Shown here piece by piece: positions 37,101-45,599 of a stretch of DNA of 64,000 nt. Source of the DNA: Mucilaginibacter xinganensis (GTDB taxonomy: Bacteria > Bacteroidota > Bacteroidia > Sphingobacteriales > Sphingobacteriaceae); assembly GCF_002257585.1 (NCBI RefSeq), contig NZ_CP022743.1, positions 372,001-436,000 of the forward strand, read 5' to 3'. The stretch's first letter is position 1; every line of letters begins with the position of its first letter. The notes under the pieces are model-generated. The model was not told where the DNA came from. It ran no database searches and was given only the letters and a program-made list of their open reading frames with translations. Made by a program: the position numbers and the translations under genes.

Positions 37101-37576
37101 AGCAGGTGCAAGGTATTATCCAACCGGCGGAAAGCGAAGCGCGGCCTGTCCATCAGCACTGGCCGCAGGCGGCTATAAAAACCCTGTATCAGCCGGTGCG
37201 ACAAGTATAAATAAATGACAACCGAAATTAGCAACAGCCAGCCCGGCATCCAATATGCAACCAGCAAAGGGCAAAAATGCAGCACATCCTTTCGGTTAAA
37301 CTGTAGGTTTGGTGCCGTCATCCGCCGGACATAAAAATACAACAGCGGCCCCAGCGCCGGTAAAAAAATCGGCGTAAGCCCGCCGGTCTTCAATACCATT
37401 ATAGTTAAAGCAGCACTTAAAAACAGGTTGGCTGTTTGGCGTTCTCTTTTTGCGAATGCTAAAAGCAACGCAAGCGTAAACCCCGAAAACAGGGTTGCCA
37501 TGGCGGCCACATGGTAAAGGTTAATATGGAATATATCAGTATTCAAACAGTTCAAATGGCCCAAAGGCTGTTCCAA
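34127..37576 (-). CDS. Fused membrane AraC-type regulator / FtsX-MacB permease, copy 1
   Basis: 1,149 residues from a TTG start at 37576 with a TAATTTTG box at 37599-37606; an ATG at 37501 is the alternative. Residues 1-190 hold five or so transmembrane helices (VAAMATLFSGFTLALLLAF, LLLISVVIYLYL and others), and about 210-320 an AraC HTH (TLTSLAVKLKIHPHDLSRII, GIAYESGFNSKTTFNRVFK). From M355 comes a complete FtsX/MacB-like permease (MLTNYLKIAWRNL), with an internal periplasmic domain and two FtsX blocks (FVLLLACINFMNLSTARSEK, MAEQRVKEIGIRKVLGAS). The ATPase partner is not adjacent. Residues 1-362 are nearly identical to the next gene. The fusion suggests a transporter whose regulator is built in. 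Confidence 0.88.
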   Translation of the reverse strand: MEQPLGHLNCLNTDIFHINLYHVAAMATLFSGFTLALLLAFAKRERQTANLFLSAALTIMVLKTGGLTPIFLPALGPLLYFYVRRMTAPNLQFNRKDVLHFCPLLVAYWMPGWLLLISVVIYLYLSHRLIQGFYSRLRPVLMDRPRFAFRRLDNTLHLLALLCLLWLFNDVFSFTVAFILIGMAAEVMLKLDSSTQLATPITDRYDAKEKSRRLMEAVAANRLYEDAELTLTSLAVKLKIHPHDLSRIINTGMEKNFSDFINEFRVRAIVGKMQDPAYDRLTLLGIAYESGFNSKTTFNRVFKEMTGKTPVEYKNSLNKEVPIDKLAPRLRILPVILRSDSPPNWAPGKLNRNYMLTNYLKIAWRNLIKNKVLSFINIGGLAVGMAVVTLISLWILDEVSFNKYHSNYHRIAQVMQNVTINGEVKTSFHVPYPLAAELRKNYGSDFKSVAMSTLPRDYILALGDKKLTEQGAFMEAGGPALFTLNMLEGRGDAIKDPSSILISAATAKAFFGNEDPMGKVLKLNLRWNGLDNLKIAGVYADLPENTTLGGMAFIGSWGHFEAGLSGMREPWGPGIVNLYVQLAHNADLDKVSLKVRDEMLRHLKPVAASAKPALFLQPMSKWHLYSEFKDGKNTGGEIQYVRLFGIVGIFVLLLACINFMNLSTARSEKRAREVGIRKAIGSSRSQLIYQFYGESVLCVLLAFLAALLLARLSLPAFNQLAGKQMNIPWNSPAFWLAGIGLSLVTAIITGSYPALYLSSFKPVKVLKGAFRVGRLASVPRKVLVVLQFTVSIILIIGTIVVIRQIIFAKDRPIGYSQDRLVAIPVRTIELHQHFDAIKQALANNGTITEMAEADAPPNKVPGTTGGIGWPGKEPNLDVNFGQEDISYDYGKTIGWEFSAGRDFSPSFLSDSAAVIINQAAADFMTMKKPTENYVTFYGQKFKIIGVTKDIINRSPYEQVQPMVYFLAKWAGGCLLLKISPKMSTSNAISNIASVLKTENPEQPFEYHFVDQEYAKEFNNEERIGKLAFVFAGLAIFISCLGLFGMASFMAEQRVKEIGIRKVLGASVFALWQLLSKDFAILVFISIIIASPVAYYFMHNWLRNYQYHTDVAWWIFIVTAIGAILITLITVSFQSIKAALANPIKSLKTE

Positions 37577-37631
37577 ATTTACAACATATTGATATATACA
37601 AAATTATGCGATGATAAATATGTTTTGCTGT
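36489..37631. repeat. 1,143-bp direct repeat, copy 1 (AraC half and promoter)
   Basis: Identical in length to 40103-41245 (constant offset 3,614 bp). I count about eight mismatches by eye, three of which change amino acids. It covers the promoter, the start and 362 codons, ending within the first codons of the permease half (after MLTNYLKIA). Confidence 0.92.
37599..37606 (-). promoter_or_regulatory. Shared -7 box TAATTTTG of fusion gene copy 1
   Basis: Exact TAnnTTTG on the minus strand, 22 nt before the TTG start. It is the same in copy 2 at 41213-41220 and lies inside the 1,143-bp repeat. Confidence 0.55.
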
Positions 37632-37664
37632 ATTGGCTGCCAACATAGGACGTTCAGTTTCCAT

Positions 37665-37684
37665 TTTCCGGATTTGTCCGGAAA
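37665..37684. promoter_or_regulatory. Palindrome TTTCCGGA-tttg-TCCGGAAA before fusion gene copy 1
   Basis: Perfect 8-bp arms with a 4-nt spacer. The core CGGATTTGTCCG is kept before copy 2 (41256-41267) but the outer arms are not. It is a candidate operator. Confidence 0.5.
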
Positions 37685-37713
37685 TAGCTGTAGACGTATA
37701 AGACCGAAAGCGA

Positions 37714-40700
37714 TTATTCTGATCGTAAACTCTTAATGGGATTTGCTAACGCGGCCTTTAATGCCTGGTAACTTACGGTAATCATTGCTATTGTTACAGC
37801 TAAAAAGCCGGCTGCGACAAAGATCCACCAGCTAATACTTGTCCGATATGCAAAGTCCTGAAGCCAAAGGTTCATTCCCCACCAGGCAACCGGAAAAGAA
37901 ATAAGGGAGGAGATACCGATTAGCTTCAAAAAATCATTTGAAAGCATCATTATTAAATTAGTTATACTGGCACCCAGTACCTTTCGGATCCCAATTTCCT
38001 TTATGCGTTGTTCAGCAGCATAGATAACTAAACCAAGCAGGCCAAGACAGGCTATAAGTATGGAGAAAAAAGAAAATGAAATAAAAATTCTTCCAATATT
38101 TTGTTCAGACCGATAGAGGTGATTAAATTCTTCATCCATGAAGGAATAAGAAAATGGCTGGTCGGCCATATTTGCGTATTTTGTATGATATAACGTTCTT
38201 ATTTCAGAAATAAGCGTTGGCAGGTTTTTAGTTTCGACGCGAAATGCCATAGCCCCATTATCTAATGAATTTCTAAGTACCAGGGGGGATATTTTACTAT
38301 GTAATGAGCCTGCATTAAAATCTTTTACCACGCCTATAATATGGAAAGTAACTCCCCCCGGCCCATATAAAAACTTATTTAAGGGTTTCTGGTATCCAAG
38401 CATTTTTGCAGCTGTTTCATTAATAACAACAGCTGAGGAATCTGTTAATATCTGTTTGGAAAAGTTCCTGCCATCAGCCATTTGCATTCCCAGTGTTGGA
38501 ATATAATCCTCATCAACAGACCAGGTAGCCAATGCCCTGGTTTGGTCTTTGTTTAAAGACGCCTCCTTTCCGTAAACCTGGGTGTAATTATTAACAGCTG
38601 TAGGAAGACATGATGTCATTGTACCAGATTTAATACCCGGCATTTTTATCACATCGTTTAAAAAAGATTTTGCATTCGGGAATAGTGCGCTTGTATTCTT
38701 TAATATCAGCACCTGATAGCGGTTATAGCCTAAATTTTTATTGCTGATGTATTTTAATTGTTTGTATATCACAAGCGTTCCAATTATTAAAATTATTACA
38801 GTTGCAAACTGAAAAACAACCAAACAGTTACGGAGCATACTCGCTTTAAAACCGACCGCCAGTTTACCCTTTAATACTTTTATAGGTTGAAAGGCGGATA
38901 AGAAAAATGCGGGATATAAACCAGAAATAACACCAATTACCAATGTAATTGATATGAGTACCGGCATAAACCATATGTTGGTTAGCCAGCCTAAAGTGAT
39001 TTGCTTACCAGATAGGTCATTGAAATATGGGAGCAAAAGAATGGCTAAAATTACTGCAGCAACTACCGCTAAAAAGCTTGTTGTGATTGATTCCATCAGA
39101 AATTGCCGAATTAATTGGGGCCTGTTAGATCCCAGAACCTTTCTAACGCCTACTTCTCTTGCGCGACCCGCAGACTGGGCTGTTGAAAGGTTCATGAAAT
39201 TGATACAGGCGATCAATAATATTAAAATGGCAATTACCGTAAATATATACACGTACTCCGCATTACCTGATGGCTCTTGCTCATCTGTTAATGTAGAGTG
39301 CAGGTGAATTTTTGTAAGGGGAATTGTTAGGTACCTGAAATGACCGCCATTTTTTTCAAGTTCCGGCAATGAGCTATGAAGATCTCTTAACAAAACAGGT
39401 TCCGCGTATTTCTTTGTAGCTTCCTGGAGGTAATTGTCTAATGAATTTTGAGTAACACCAGGCCGTGCTAACAGGTAAGTAATGTAGCTTACATTAGACC
39501 AATCGGGAAAATTTCTATCTGGTAATTCAATTATTGATTTAATAAAATCAAAATGCAAATGCGATTGTACGGGCGTATTTTCTATTACTCCTGTAATTTG
39601 GTAGTCAGTAGCATTATCCAAATGCATAGTTTTACCTATCACATCTGTACTGTTAAAATATTTTCGCGCGGTATTCTCTGAAATTACCAGCGAATGACTC
39701 TGTGATAAAGCACTTTTAGGATCTCCGGCAATCATAGGTAATGTAAATACCTCAAACAACGCATTGTCAGCATAAAAGCAATTGTCTTCGCTTAACTTAG
39801 CTTTCCCCTTTTTTACTAAAATTTTTCCATTGCTTTTAATACGAACAGCATTTTCAATTTGTGGAAACTCCTTAACCAATATGGAGGCCATAGATGGGGG
39901 TGTAGTGCGGGCATTAAATTGAGTTCCGTTCACGTTGAAGTCAGCGTTAACACGGAAAATCCTGTCTGCCTTTAAATTAAACTTATCATAGCTTAATTCA
40001 TCTATCACAAATAGTGAAATAAGGAAACAGATAGCCAAACCAAGTGCTAATCCGATTATGTTTATAGCAGAAAAAGCTTTGTTCCGCCAAAGCGTCCTTA
40101 AAGCAATTTTTAAATAATTTGTCAACATATAATTGCGGTTTAATTTTCCAGGAGCCCAATTTGGCGGGCTATCTGAACGCAATATTACCGGCAGTATTCG
40201 TAACCGGGGTGCCAACTTATCAATTGGTACCTCTTTGTTGAGGCTGTTTTTGTATTCCACCGGGGTTTTGCCGGTCATCTCTTTGAAAACGCGGTTGAAA
40301 GTTGTTTTGGAATTAAACCCCGACTCGTAGGCAATTCCCAGCAACGTGAGCCGGTCGTAAGCCGGGTCCTGCATTTTTCCGACAATTGCACGAACCCGAA
40401 ATTCATTAATAAAATCGCTGAAGTTCTTTTCCATCCCAGTATTAATAATCCGGGACAAATCATGCGGATGGATCTTCAGCTTTACTGCAAGGGAGGTCAA
40501 TGTCAGTTCGGCATCCTCGTAAAGACGGTTTGCGGCTACGGCTTCCATTAGTCTGCGGCTTTTTTCCTTTGCATCATATCTATCGGTTATCGGCGTGGCC
40601 AGTTGTGTGCTGCTATCCAATTTCAGCATTACTTCAGCGGCCATTCCAATCAGTATAAAAGCAACGGTAAAACTAAAGACATCATTAAACAGCCATAACA

Positions 40701-41190
40701 GGCAAAGCAAAGCCAGCAGGTGCAAGGTATTATCCAACCGGCGGAAAGCAAAGCGCGGCCTGTCCATCAGCACTGGCCGCAGGCGGCTATAAAAACTCTG
40801 TATCAGCCGGTGCGACAAGTATAAATAAATGACAACCGAAATTAGCAACAGCCAGCCCGGCATCCAATATGCAACCAGCGAAGGGCAAAAATGCAGCACA
40901 TCCTTTCGGTTAAACTGTAGGTTTGGTGCCGTCATCCGCCGGACATAAAAATACAACAGCGGCCCCAGCGCCGGTAAAAAAATCGGCGTAAGCCCGCCGG
41001 TCTTCAATACCATTACAGTTAAAGCAGCACTTAAAAACAGGTTGGCTGTTTGGCGTTCTCTTTTTGCGAATGCTAAAAGCAAAGCAAGTGTAAACCCCGA
41101 AAACAGGGTTGCCATGGCGGCCACATGGTAAAGGTTAATATGGAATATATCAGTATTCAAACAGTTCAAATGGCCCAAAGGCTGTTCCAA
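37714..41190 (-). CDS. Fused membrane AraC-type regulator / FtsX-MacB permease, copy 2
   Basis: 1,158 residues, same architecture as its neighbour. Residues 1-354 differ from copy 1 at three positions (I/V, L/S, G/S). From M355 it opens MLTNYLKIALRTLWRNK and diverges strongly, although it is still an FtsX/MacB permease with two FtsX blocks (ILLIACINFMNLSTAQSAG, AAEQRIKEIGIRKVLGAS) and a C-terminal ALANPIKSLRSE that nearly matches copy 1 (ALANPIKSLKTE). TTG start, TAATTTTG box at 41213-41220. No ATPase subunit is nearby. It reads in the same direction as copy 1, upstream of it. Confidence 0.88.
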   Translation of the reverse strand: MEQPLGHLNCLNTDIFHINLYHVAAMATLFSGFTLALLLAFAKRERQTANLFLSAALTVMVLKTGGLTPIFLPALGPLLYFYVRRMTAPNLQFNRKDVLHFCPSLVAYWMPGWLLLISVVIYLYLSHRLIQSFYSRLRPVLMDRPRFAFRRLDNTLHLLALLCLLWLFNDVFSFTVAFILIGMAAEVMLKLDSSTQLATPITDRYDAKEKSRRLMEAVAANRLYEDAELTLTSLAVKLKIHPHDLSRIINTGMEKNFSDFINEFRVRAIVGKMQDPAYDRLTLLGIAYESGFNSKTTFNRVFKEMTGKTPVEYKNSLNKEVPIDKLAPRLRILPVILRSDSPPNWAPGKLNRNYMLTNYLKIALRTLWRNKAFSAINIIGLALGLAICFLISLFVIDELSYDKFNLKADRIFRVNADFNVNGTQFNARTTPPSMASILVKEFPQIENAVRIKSNGKILVKKGKAKLSEDNCFYADNALFEVFTLPMIAGDPKSALSQSHSLVISENTARKYFNSTDVIGKTMHLDNATDYQITGVIENTPVQSHLHFDFIKSIIELPDRNFPDWSNVSYITYLLARPGVTQNSLDNYLQEATKKYAEPVLLRDLHSSLPELEKNGGHFRYLTIPLTKIHLHSTLTDEQEPSGNAEYVYIFTVIAILILLIACINFMNLSTAQSAGRAREVGVRKVLGSNRPQLIRQFLMESITTSFLAVVAAVILAILLLPYFNDLSGKQITLGWLTNIWFMPVLISITLVIGVISGLYPAFFLSAFQPIKVLKGKLAVGFKASMLRNCLVVFQFATVIILIIGTLVIYKQLKYISNKNLGYNRYQVLILKNTSALFPNAKSFLNDVIKMPGIKSGTMTSCLPTAVNNYTQVYGKEASLNKDQTRALATWSVDEDYIPTLGMQMADGRNFSKQILTDSSAVVINETAAKMLGYQKPLNKFLYGPGGVTFHIIGVVKDFNAGSLHSKISPLVLRNSLDNGAMAFRVETKNLPTLISEIRTLYHTKYANMADQPFSYSFMDEEFNHLYRSEQNIGRIFISFSFFSILIACLGLLGLVIYAAEQRIKEIGIRKVLGASITNLIMMLSNDFLKLIGISSLISFPVAWWGMNLWLQDFAYRTSISWWIFVAAGFLAVTIAMITVSYQALKAALANPIKSLRSE

Positions 41191-41245
41191 ATTTACAACA
41201 TATTGATATATACAAAATTATGCGATGATAAATATGTTTTACTGT
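40103..41245. repeat. 1,143-bp direct repeat, copy 2 (AraC half and promoter)
   Basis: Partner of 36489-37631; same orientation, no indels, about eight mismatches by eye. Homology fades just outside, apart from TTTCCATTT and CGGATTTGTCCG pieces. Confidence 0.92.
41213..41220 (-). promoter_or_regulatory. Shared -7 box TAATTTTG of fusion gene copy 2
   Basis: Exact TAnnTTTG, identical in position to the copy 1 box (37599-37606). Confidence 0.55.
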
Positions 41246-41397
41246 TTCCATTTCCCGGATTTGTCCGTTAAACGGGGATAGCAGCTGGTATAAAACGTGC
41301 CCGCCGGAAAAAAACAGCCATCAGAGGGCGCGTTGAATAGTAGGGATAACATTTGATATAGCTTTTTATTAATTTTAGCCTGTTAGCACAATATCAA

Positions 41398-41856
41398 ATG
41401 CAAAACCTCACCCTAAAACGTACAGATTCCGATGATCCCGATTTTCGCACCTTAGTAATCAGCCTTGACTGTGACCTGGAACTTCGGTACGGCGCACAAC
41501 AAAGCTTTTTTAACCAGTTTAATAAATTGGATAAAATAAAAAACGTGGTGGTGGCTTATTGGGGCAATGTAGCCGTTGGCTGCGGCGCACTCCGGGCTTA
41601 TAATGACACCGAGATGGAAGTTAAAAGAATGTTTGTTGCCAGTGAGCACCGCGGCAAAGGGATTGCCAAACAGCTGCTAAATGAATTGGAGGCATGGGCT
41701 GTAACACTACAGTTCAAAAAATGTATACTGGAAACAGGCACAAACCAGCCCGAGGCTATAAACCTTTACCTGAAATGCGGGTACGAAATTACCGAAGCGT
41801 ATGGCAATTATATTGGAGTGGAGAACAGTATTTGTATGAGTAAGGTTTTAACGTGA
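41398..41856 (+). CDS. GNAT-family N-acetyltransferase
   Basis: 152 residues, single GNAT domain. The acetyl-CoA binding motif A is VKRMFVASEHRGKGIAKQLL (Q/R-x-x-G-x-G/A form), followed by a typical KCILETGTNQPEAINLYLKCGY. The substrate is unknown; it may be a small molecule or a protein N-terminus. It is a single gene, unlinked to the neighbours by operon structure. Confidence 0.9.
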   Translation: MQNLTLKRTDSDDPDFRTLVISLDCDLELRYGAQQSFFNQFNKLDKIKNVVVAYWGNVAVGCGALRAYNDTEMEVKRMFVASEHRGKGIAKQLLNELEAWAVTLQFKKCILETGTNQPEAINLYLKCGYEITEAYGNYIGVENSICMSKVLT

Positions 41857-41959
41857 TTCTGCGTTTGGATTATCATAACAGCGCATTATCCGGTAGCAGA
41901 ATAAATATCAGGAGGATTCCCTACCTTTGCCTTATCCGGGATAAAAACCCGGCGAAAGT

Positions 41960-43504
41960 ATGATAAAAGAGATTGAAATTGTTTGCCCCCCGGGGCAGCA
42001 GGAAGATGAAGTTGCACTCATCAAAATAGCCGCCACAGCGCTACATATCCCAGCACAAAAAATATCTGCCCTAAAAATTTTAAAACGATCTATTGATGCC
42101 CGCGGCCGCAAGGTAGTTTACCGCATGCAGGTACAGGTATTTGTGGACGAAGCTTATGTCCCGGAAACATTCACGGTTAAGTATCCCGATGTAAAAACAG
42201 GGAAACCGGTGATAATCATTGGTGCTGGTCCGGCCGGTTTGTTTGCAGCGTTGCAATGTATTGAAATGGGCCTGAAGCCAATAATAGTTGAACGGGGGAA
42301 AGATGTAAAACAGCGCCGCCGCGATTTGGCAAATATCAACAAGCAGGGAGTGGTTAACCCGGAGTCGAACTATTGCTTTGGCGAGGGTGGCGCAGGAACC
42401 TATTCCGACGGAAAGCTCTACACCCGCTCTACCAAACGGGGGGATGTGAACGCTGTATTAAAAACATTTGTGGCCCACGGCGCTACAGAAGATATTTTGA
42501 TAGATGCCAGGCCGCATATTGGGACCAACAAATTACCGCAGATTATTACCTCTATAAAAGACAGTATTTTAAATGCAGGGGGCGAAGTGTTTTTTGATGC
42601 CAAAGTTACCGGCTTACTGGTTGAGTTTGGAAAAATTAAAGGGATTGCACTTGAAAGCGGCAATAAATTAATGGCTGATGCGGTGATCCTGGCGACAGGG
42701 CACTCTGCACGTGACATTTTTGAAATGCTGCATCATCAAAATATCCTTATAGAAGCCAAACCATTTGCTTTGGGTGTGAGAATAGAACATCCGCAGGAAG
42801 TTATTGACCAGGCGCAATACCATTGCGAGTTGCGCGGCCCTGATCTGCCGCCATCCTATTATAACCTGGTGGAGCAGGTTGATAGCCGCGGCGTATTTTC
42901 ATTTTGCATGTGCCCGGGCGGCATTATTGCACCCTGTGCTACAGCGGCAGAAGAAATAGTGGTGAACGGCTGGAGCCCGTCTAAACGGAACAATCCTTTC
43001 GCAAACTCGGGGACGGTAGTGCAAATCAATTCAGAAGATGTGAAAGGCGACATGACTGATCCGCTGCGGATGCTTCGCTTTCAGCAGCAAATTGAAAGTG
43101 CCGCTTTTAAAGCGGGCGGCGGCAGGCTGGTTGCTCCTGCACAAAGAATGATAGATTTTGCAGAGAACCGCCTTTCAGCCAGTCTTCCCGTCAATTCATA
43201 CCTGCCAGGTACAAACTCTGTAGAGCTAAAGGAAATTTTACCCGGCTGGATTAATGAACGGTTGCGGAAGGCCTTGCCTGCATTTGGAAAAAAAATGAAA
43301 GGTTATTACACCAACGAGGCTATTTTGGTGGGTGTGGAATCGCGCACGTCATCACCAGTAAAGGTTCCGCGTGATAAAGAAACGTTACAGCACCCGCAGG
43401 TGGCGGGTTTATTTCCATGCGGCGAAGGTGCAGGTTATGCCGGTGGCATAATTTCTGCTGCTATTGATGGAATAAACTGCGCAATAGCGGCGTCAAAAAT
43501 ATAA
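41960..43504 (+). CDS. FAD-dependent NAD(P)-type oxidoreductase (COG2509-like)
   Basis: 514 residues. A GAGPAGLFAALQCIEM FAD-binding loop lies at about residue 90, preceded by about 85 residues of an N-terminal domain (QQEDEVALIKIAATALHIPAQ) typical of this family. Further motifs are FGEGGAGTYSDGKLYTR, DAVILATGHSARDIF, FALGVRIEHPQ and a C-terminal LFPCGEGAGYAGGI. It is the large uncharacterised FAD dehydrogenase family; the substrate is unknown. It ends 1 bp before the DinB gene, and a three-gene transcript with DinB and a CoA-binding protein is likely. Confidence 0.93.
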   Translation: MIKEIEIVCPPGQQEDEVALIKIAATALHIPAQKISALKILKRSIDARGRKVVYRMQVQVFVDEAYVPETFTVKYPDVKTGKPVIIIGAGPAGLFAALQCIEMGLKPIIVERGKDVKQRRRDLANINKQGVVNPESNYCFGEGGAGTYSDGKLYTRSTKRGDVNAVLKTFVAHGATEDILIDARPHIGTNKLPQIITSIKDSILNAGGEVFFDAKVTGLLVEFGKIKGIALESGNKLMADAVILATGHSARDIFEMLHHQNILIEAKPFALGVRIEHPQEVIDQAQYHCELRGPDLPPSYYNLVEQVDSRGVFSFCMCPGGIIAPCATAAEEIVVNGWSPSKRNNPFANSGTVVQINSEDVKGDMTDPLRMLRFQQQIESAAFKAGGGRLVAPAQRMIDFAENRLSASLPVNSYLPGTNSVELKEILPGWINERLRKALPAFGKKMKGYYTNEAILVGVESRTSSPVKVPRDKETLQHPQVAGLFPCGEGAGYAGGIISAAIDGINCAIAASKI

Positions 43505-43505
43505 T

Positions 43506-43991
43506 ATGGGCATTTCAGAAAAGTTAAGCAAACAGTTAGCGCAGGTATTATCGGGCGATCCCTGGTACGGCTTGCCGGTTTATAGCATCATTGAAAAAGT
43601 AAGCTTTGAAACTGCTTACGAGAAGCCTGCCGGTTCGGCACATAACATTGCGGGTATTGTGCTGCACATGCTGTCATGGTCCGAAGAAGTAATGGACCGC
43701 ATGAACGGGATGTCGGCGCAGCAGCCCTCGAGCGGCGACTGGCCGGAACCCGCCGCGCCTGATGAGCAAAAATGGCAGCAATATGTCAATGATCTGAAGC
43801 TGGTTAACGTAAATTTGTTGGGAATTATTCAAAACTTCCCCGAGGAGCAATGGAGCGAACCAACACTTGACGAACGGAATCCGGAGTTGGGAACCGGTGT
43901 TAATTATGAAGAGTTGGTACACGGTTTAATTCAACACAATGTTTACCATTCAGCGCAAATTGCGTTATTAACCAGGATTATAAATGGCTGA
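43506..43991 (+). CDS. DinB-family four-helix protein
   Basis: 161 residues of a helical bundle, with the metal-type histidines in VLHMLSWSEEVMDR and LIQHNVYHSAQIALLTR. DinB/YfiT-like proteins are metal-binding, and some transfer bacillithiol or mycothiol; no particular activity can be given here. Spacing to the upstream gene is one base, and the downstream CoA-binding gene overlaps by 8 bp, so the three are one transcript. Confidence 0.9.
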   Translation: MGISEKLSKQLAQVLSGDPWYGLPVYSIIEKVSFETAYEKPAGSAHNIAGIVLHMLSWSEEVMDRMNGMSAQQPSSGDWPEPAAPDEQKWQQYVNDLKLVNVNLLGIIQNFPEEQWSEPTLDERNPELGTGVNYEELVHGLIQHNVYHSAQIALLTRIING

Positions 43992-44349
43992 TAAAAAAAC
44001 ACTGATATTAGGCGCAACCCCCAACGAAGGGCGTTATGCCAATCTTGCTGCCAACCGTCTGGTAGGGAGCGGGCACAGTATTGTGAATGTAGGAATAAAA
44101 GAGGGGCTTGTTGCGGGCGAGCCCATTGAAAAGCCGGAAGCCATTCATACGGATATCGATACCATAACTCTTTATATTGGCCCCGACCACCAGGAGGGGC
44201 TTTATGACTATATTTTAAATACCCATCCCAAGCGCATCATCTTTAATCCAGGCACCGAAAACTCCGAGCTGCGCCGTATGGCTAACGAAAAAGGAATTGA
44301 AACGGAATATGCCTGCACGCTGGTAATGCTATCTACCGGGCAATATTAG
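43984..44349 (+). CDS. CoA-binding Rossmann protein (YccU-like)
   Basis: 121 residues, a single CoA-binding domain (CoA_binding_2). It opens TLILGATPNEGRYANLAANRL, with YIGPDHQEGLYDYI and IIFNPGTENSELRRMANEKG. The family resembles the CoA-binding half of succinyl-CoA synthetase alpha chains and has no known activity on its own. It overlaps the DinB gene by 8 bp. Confidence 0.92.
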   Translation: MADKKTLILGATPNEGRYANLAANRLVGSGHSIVNVGIKEGLVAGEPIEKPEAIHTDIDTITLYIGPDHQEGLYDYILNTHPKRIIFNPGTENSELRRMANEKGIETEYACTLVMLSTGQY

Positions 44350-44502
44350 GTGAACAACGCTGGCCAATATGGCCGGGGGCTTTCAGAATTGTTAAGTATG
44401 CCGGGTATTGTGCCTTTTATTTACTTCTGATGAGTGTTTACACCGGTTAATCAGGCAGCAGTCATGCGGATAGATTTTAAATAGCATAAATATAAAGAAG
44501 GC

Positions 44503-45480
44503 TTATGCTGATACCGTTAACCTTTCGCAAACCTCCTTTATGGTATTGCTTAAGGGCTTAAATTTAATCCCTGTTGCCTTTTTTATTTTGGAGTTGTCGT
44601 AATCACGCGTCATGGAGGCAGCCTGCGCCGAAACCTTATCAAGCGATGGCGCTTTGCCTGTTAATACGCCGATGATTCGCGCTGCCCGCCAGGCCAGGGT
44701 CATCATCCATGGCTTTGCCAGGGTAGCCGGGGGAGTTATCCCAAAACCATTGGCAATTTCTGCTGTAATTTGTTTATACGTACGGTTCTCCGCATTAATG
44801 ATGTAACGTTCGCCGGTAATGGTTGTATTCATGAGCGCTATCATGCATTTGGCTACATCCTGCACATCAACAAAGCCCGAACTGCCGAGGGTGTAAAATT
44901 TAAGCCCCTTGCGAACGGTTTCAAACAATTGACCGCTGCCTGCTGTGCCGGCGTTGGCCCCTAAAATTATGGAAGGGTTAACTATTACAGCATCCAGCTC
45001 TTCGGCAATGCCGCGCCATACTTCCATTTCGCTTTCCAGCTTTGATATCGCGTAGCCGTCGGTTTCCGTATCGCGGTCCAGGTGATGGATCTCGGTGATC
45101 AGGTCGCCGGGCTTGGCCAGGCCTATTGCCGCTACCGAGCTTACATGCACCAGCCGGATGTTTTGTAACAGGCACAAATTAACCAGGTTTGCTGTACCGG
45201 TAACATTGGTATTTATCATCTCCTTTTTATCGGCTTGTTTTAATGATACCCAAGCTGCGCAATTGTAAACCTGTGTAATACCGCCGTTAAGGGCGTTTTC
45301 CAGGGCGAAAATATCCATCAAATCCGCCTCTACCCATTCAATGCCGTCACCTAAGGGTTTAAGGATTTCCGGAATAATAGAGGATGACCGCTTGGTACAG
45401 CGAATGTTTTTGCCTTGCTGAACCAGCTGCAGCGCCACTTCTGAACCTAAAAAACCTGTTGCCCCGGTAACTAAAATCAT
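44503..45480 (-). CDS. NAD-dependent epimerase/dehydratase (extended SDR)
   Basis: 325 residues with the extended-SDR cofactor loop GATGFLGS at residues 6-13, HVSSVAAIG and the active site YAISKLE (Tyr-x3-Lys). The overall pattern (VYNCAAWVSLK, VNPSIILGANAGTAGSGQL) resembles the 3-beta-hydroxysteroid-dehydrogenase/dihydroflavonol-4-reductase-like group; the substrate cannot be deduced. It is monocistronic. Two similar 15-mers, TGTGTAAATGTGCGT-like, occur just upstream at about 45488-45517. Confidence 0.9.
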   Translation of the reverse strand: MILVTGATGFLGSEVALQLVQQGKNIRCTKRSSSIIPEILKPLGDGIEWVEADLMDIFALENALNGGITQVYNCAAWVSLKQADKKEMINTNVTGTANLVNLCLLQNIRLVHVSSVAAIGLAKPGDLITEIHHLDRDTETDGYAISKLESEMEVWRGIAEELDAVIVNPSIILGANAGTAGSGQLFETVRKGLKFYTLGSSGFVDVQDVAKCMIALMNTTITGERYIINAENRTYKQITAEIANGFGITPPATLAKPWMMTLAWRAARIIGVLTGKAPSLDKVSAQAASMTRDYDNSKIKKATGIKFKPLSNTIKEVCERLTVSA

Positions 45481-45599
45481 TTGCAGCTGTGTAAATGTGC
45501 GTTGTGCAAATGTGCGGATTTTGAGTAATATTTTAATGACGAAACCCGGATATGATTTCCCCGGGCGCTACTTTGTGAAATTACGGTTATATTAGGGCT

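Noticed and set aside
36489..41245. Mobile-element explanation for the 1.1-kb repeats
   Set aside because: No transposase, terminal inverted repeats or target duplications are seen; gene duplication or conversion explains them better.
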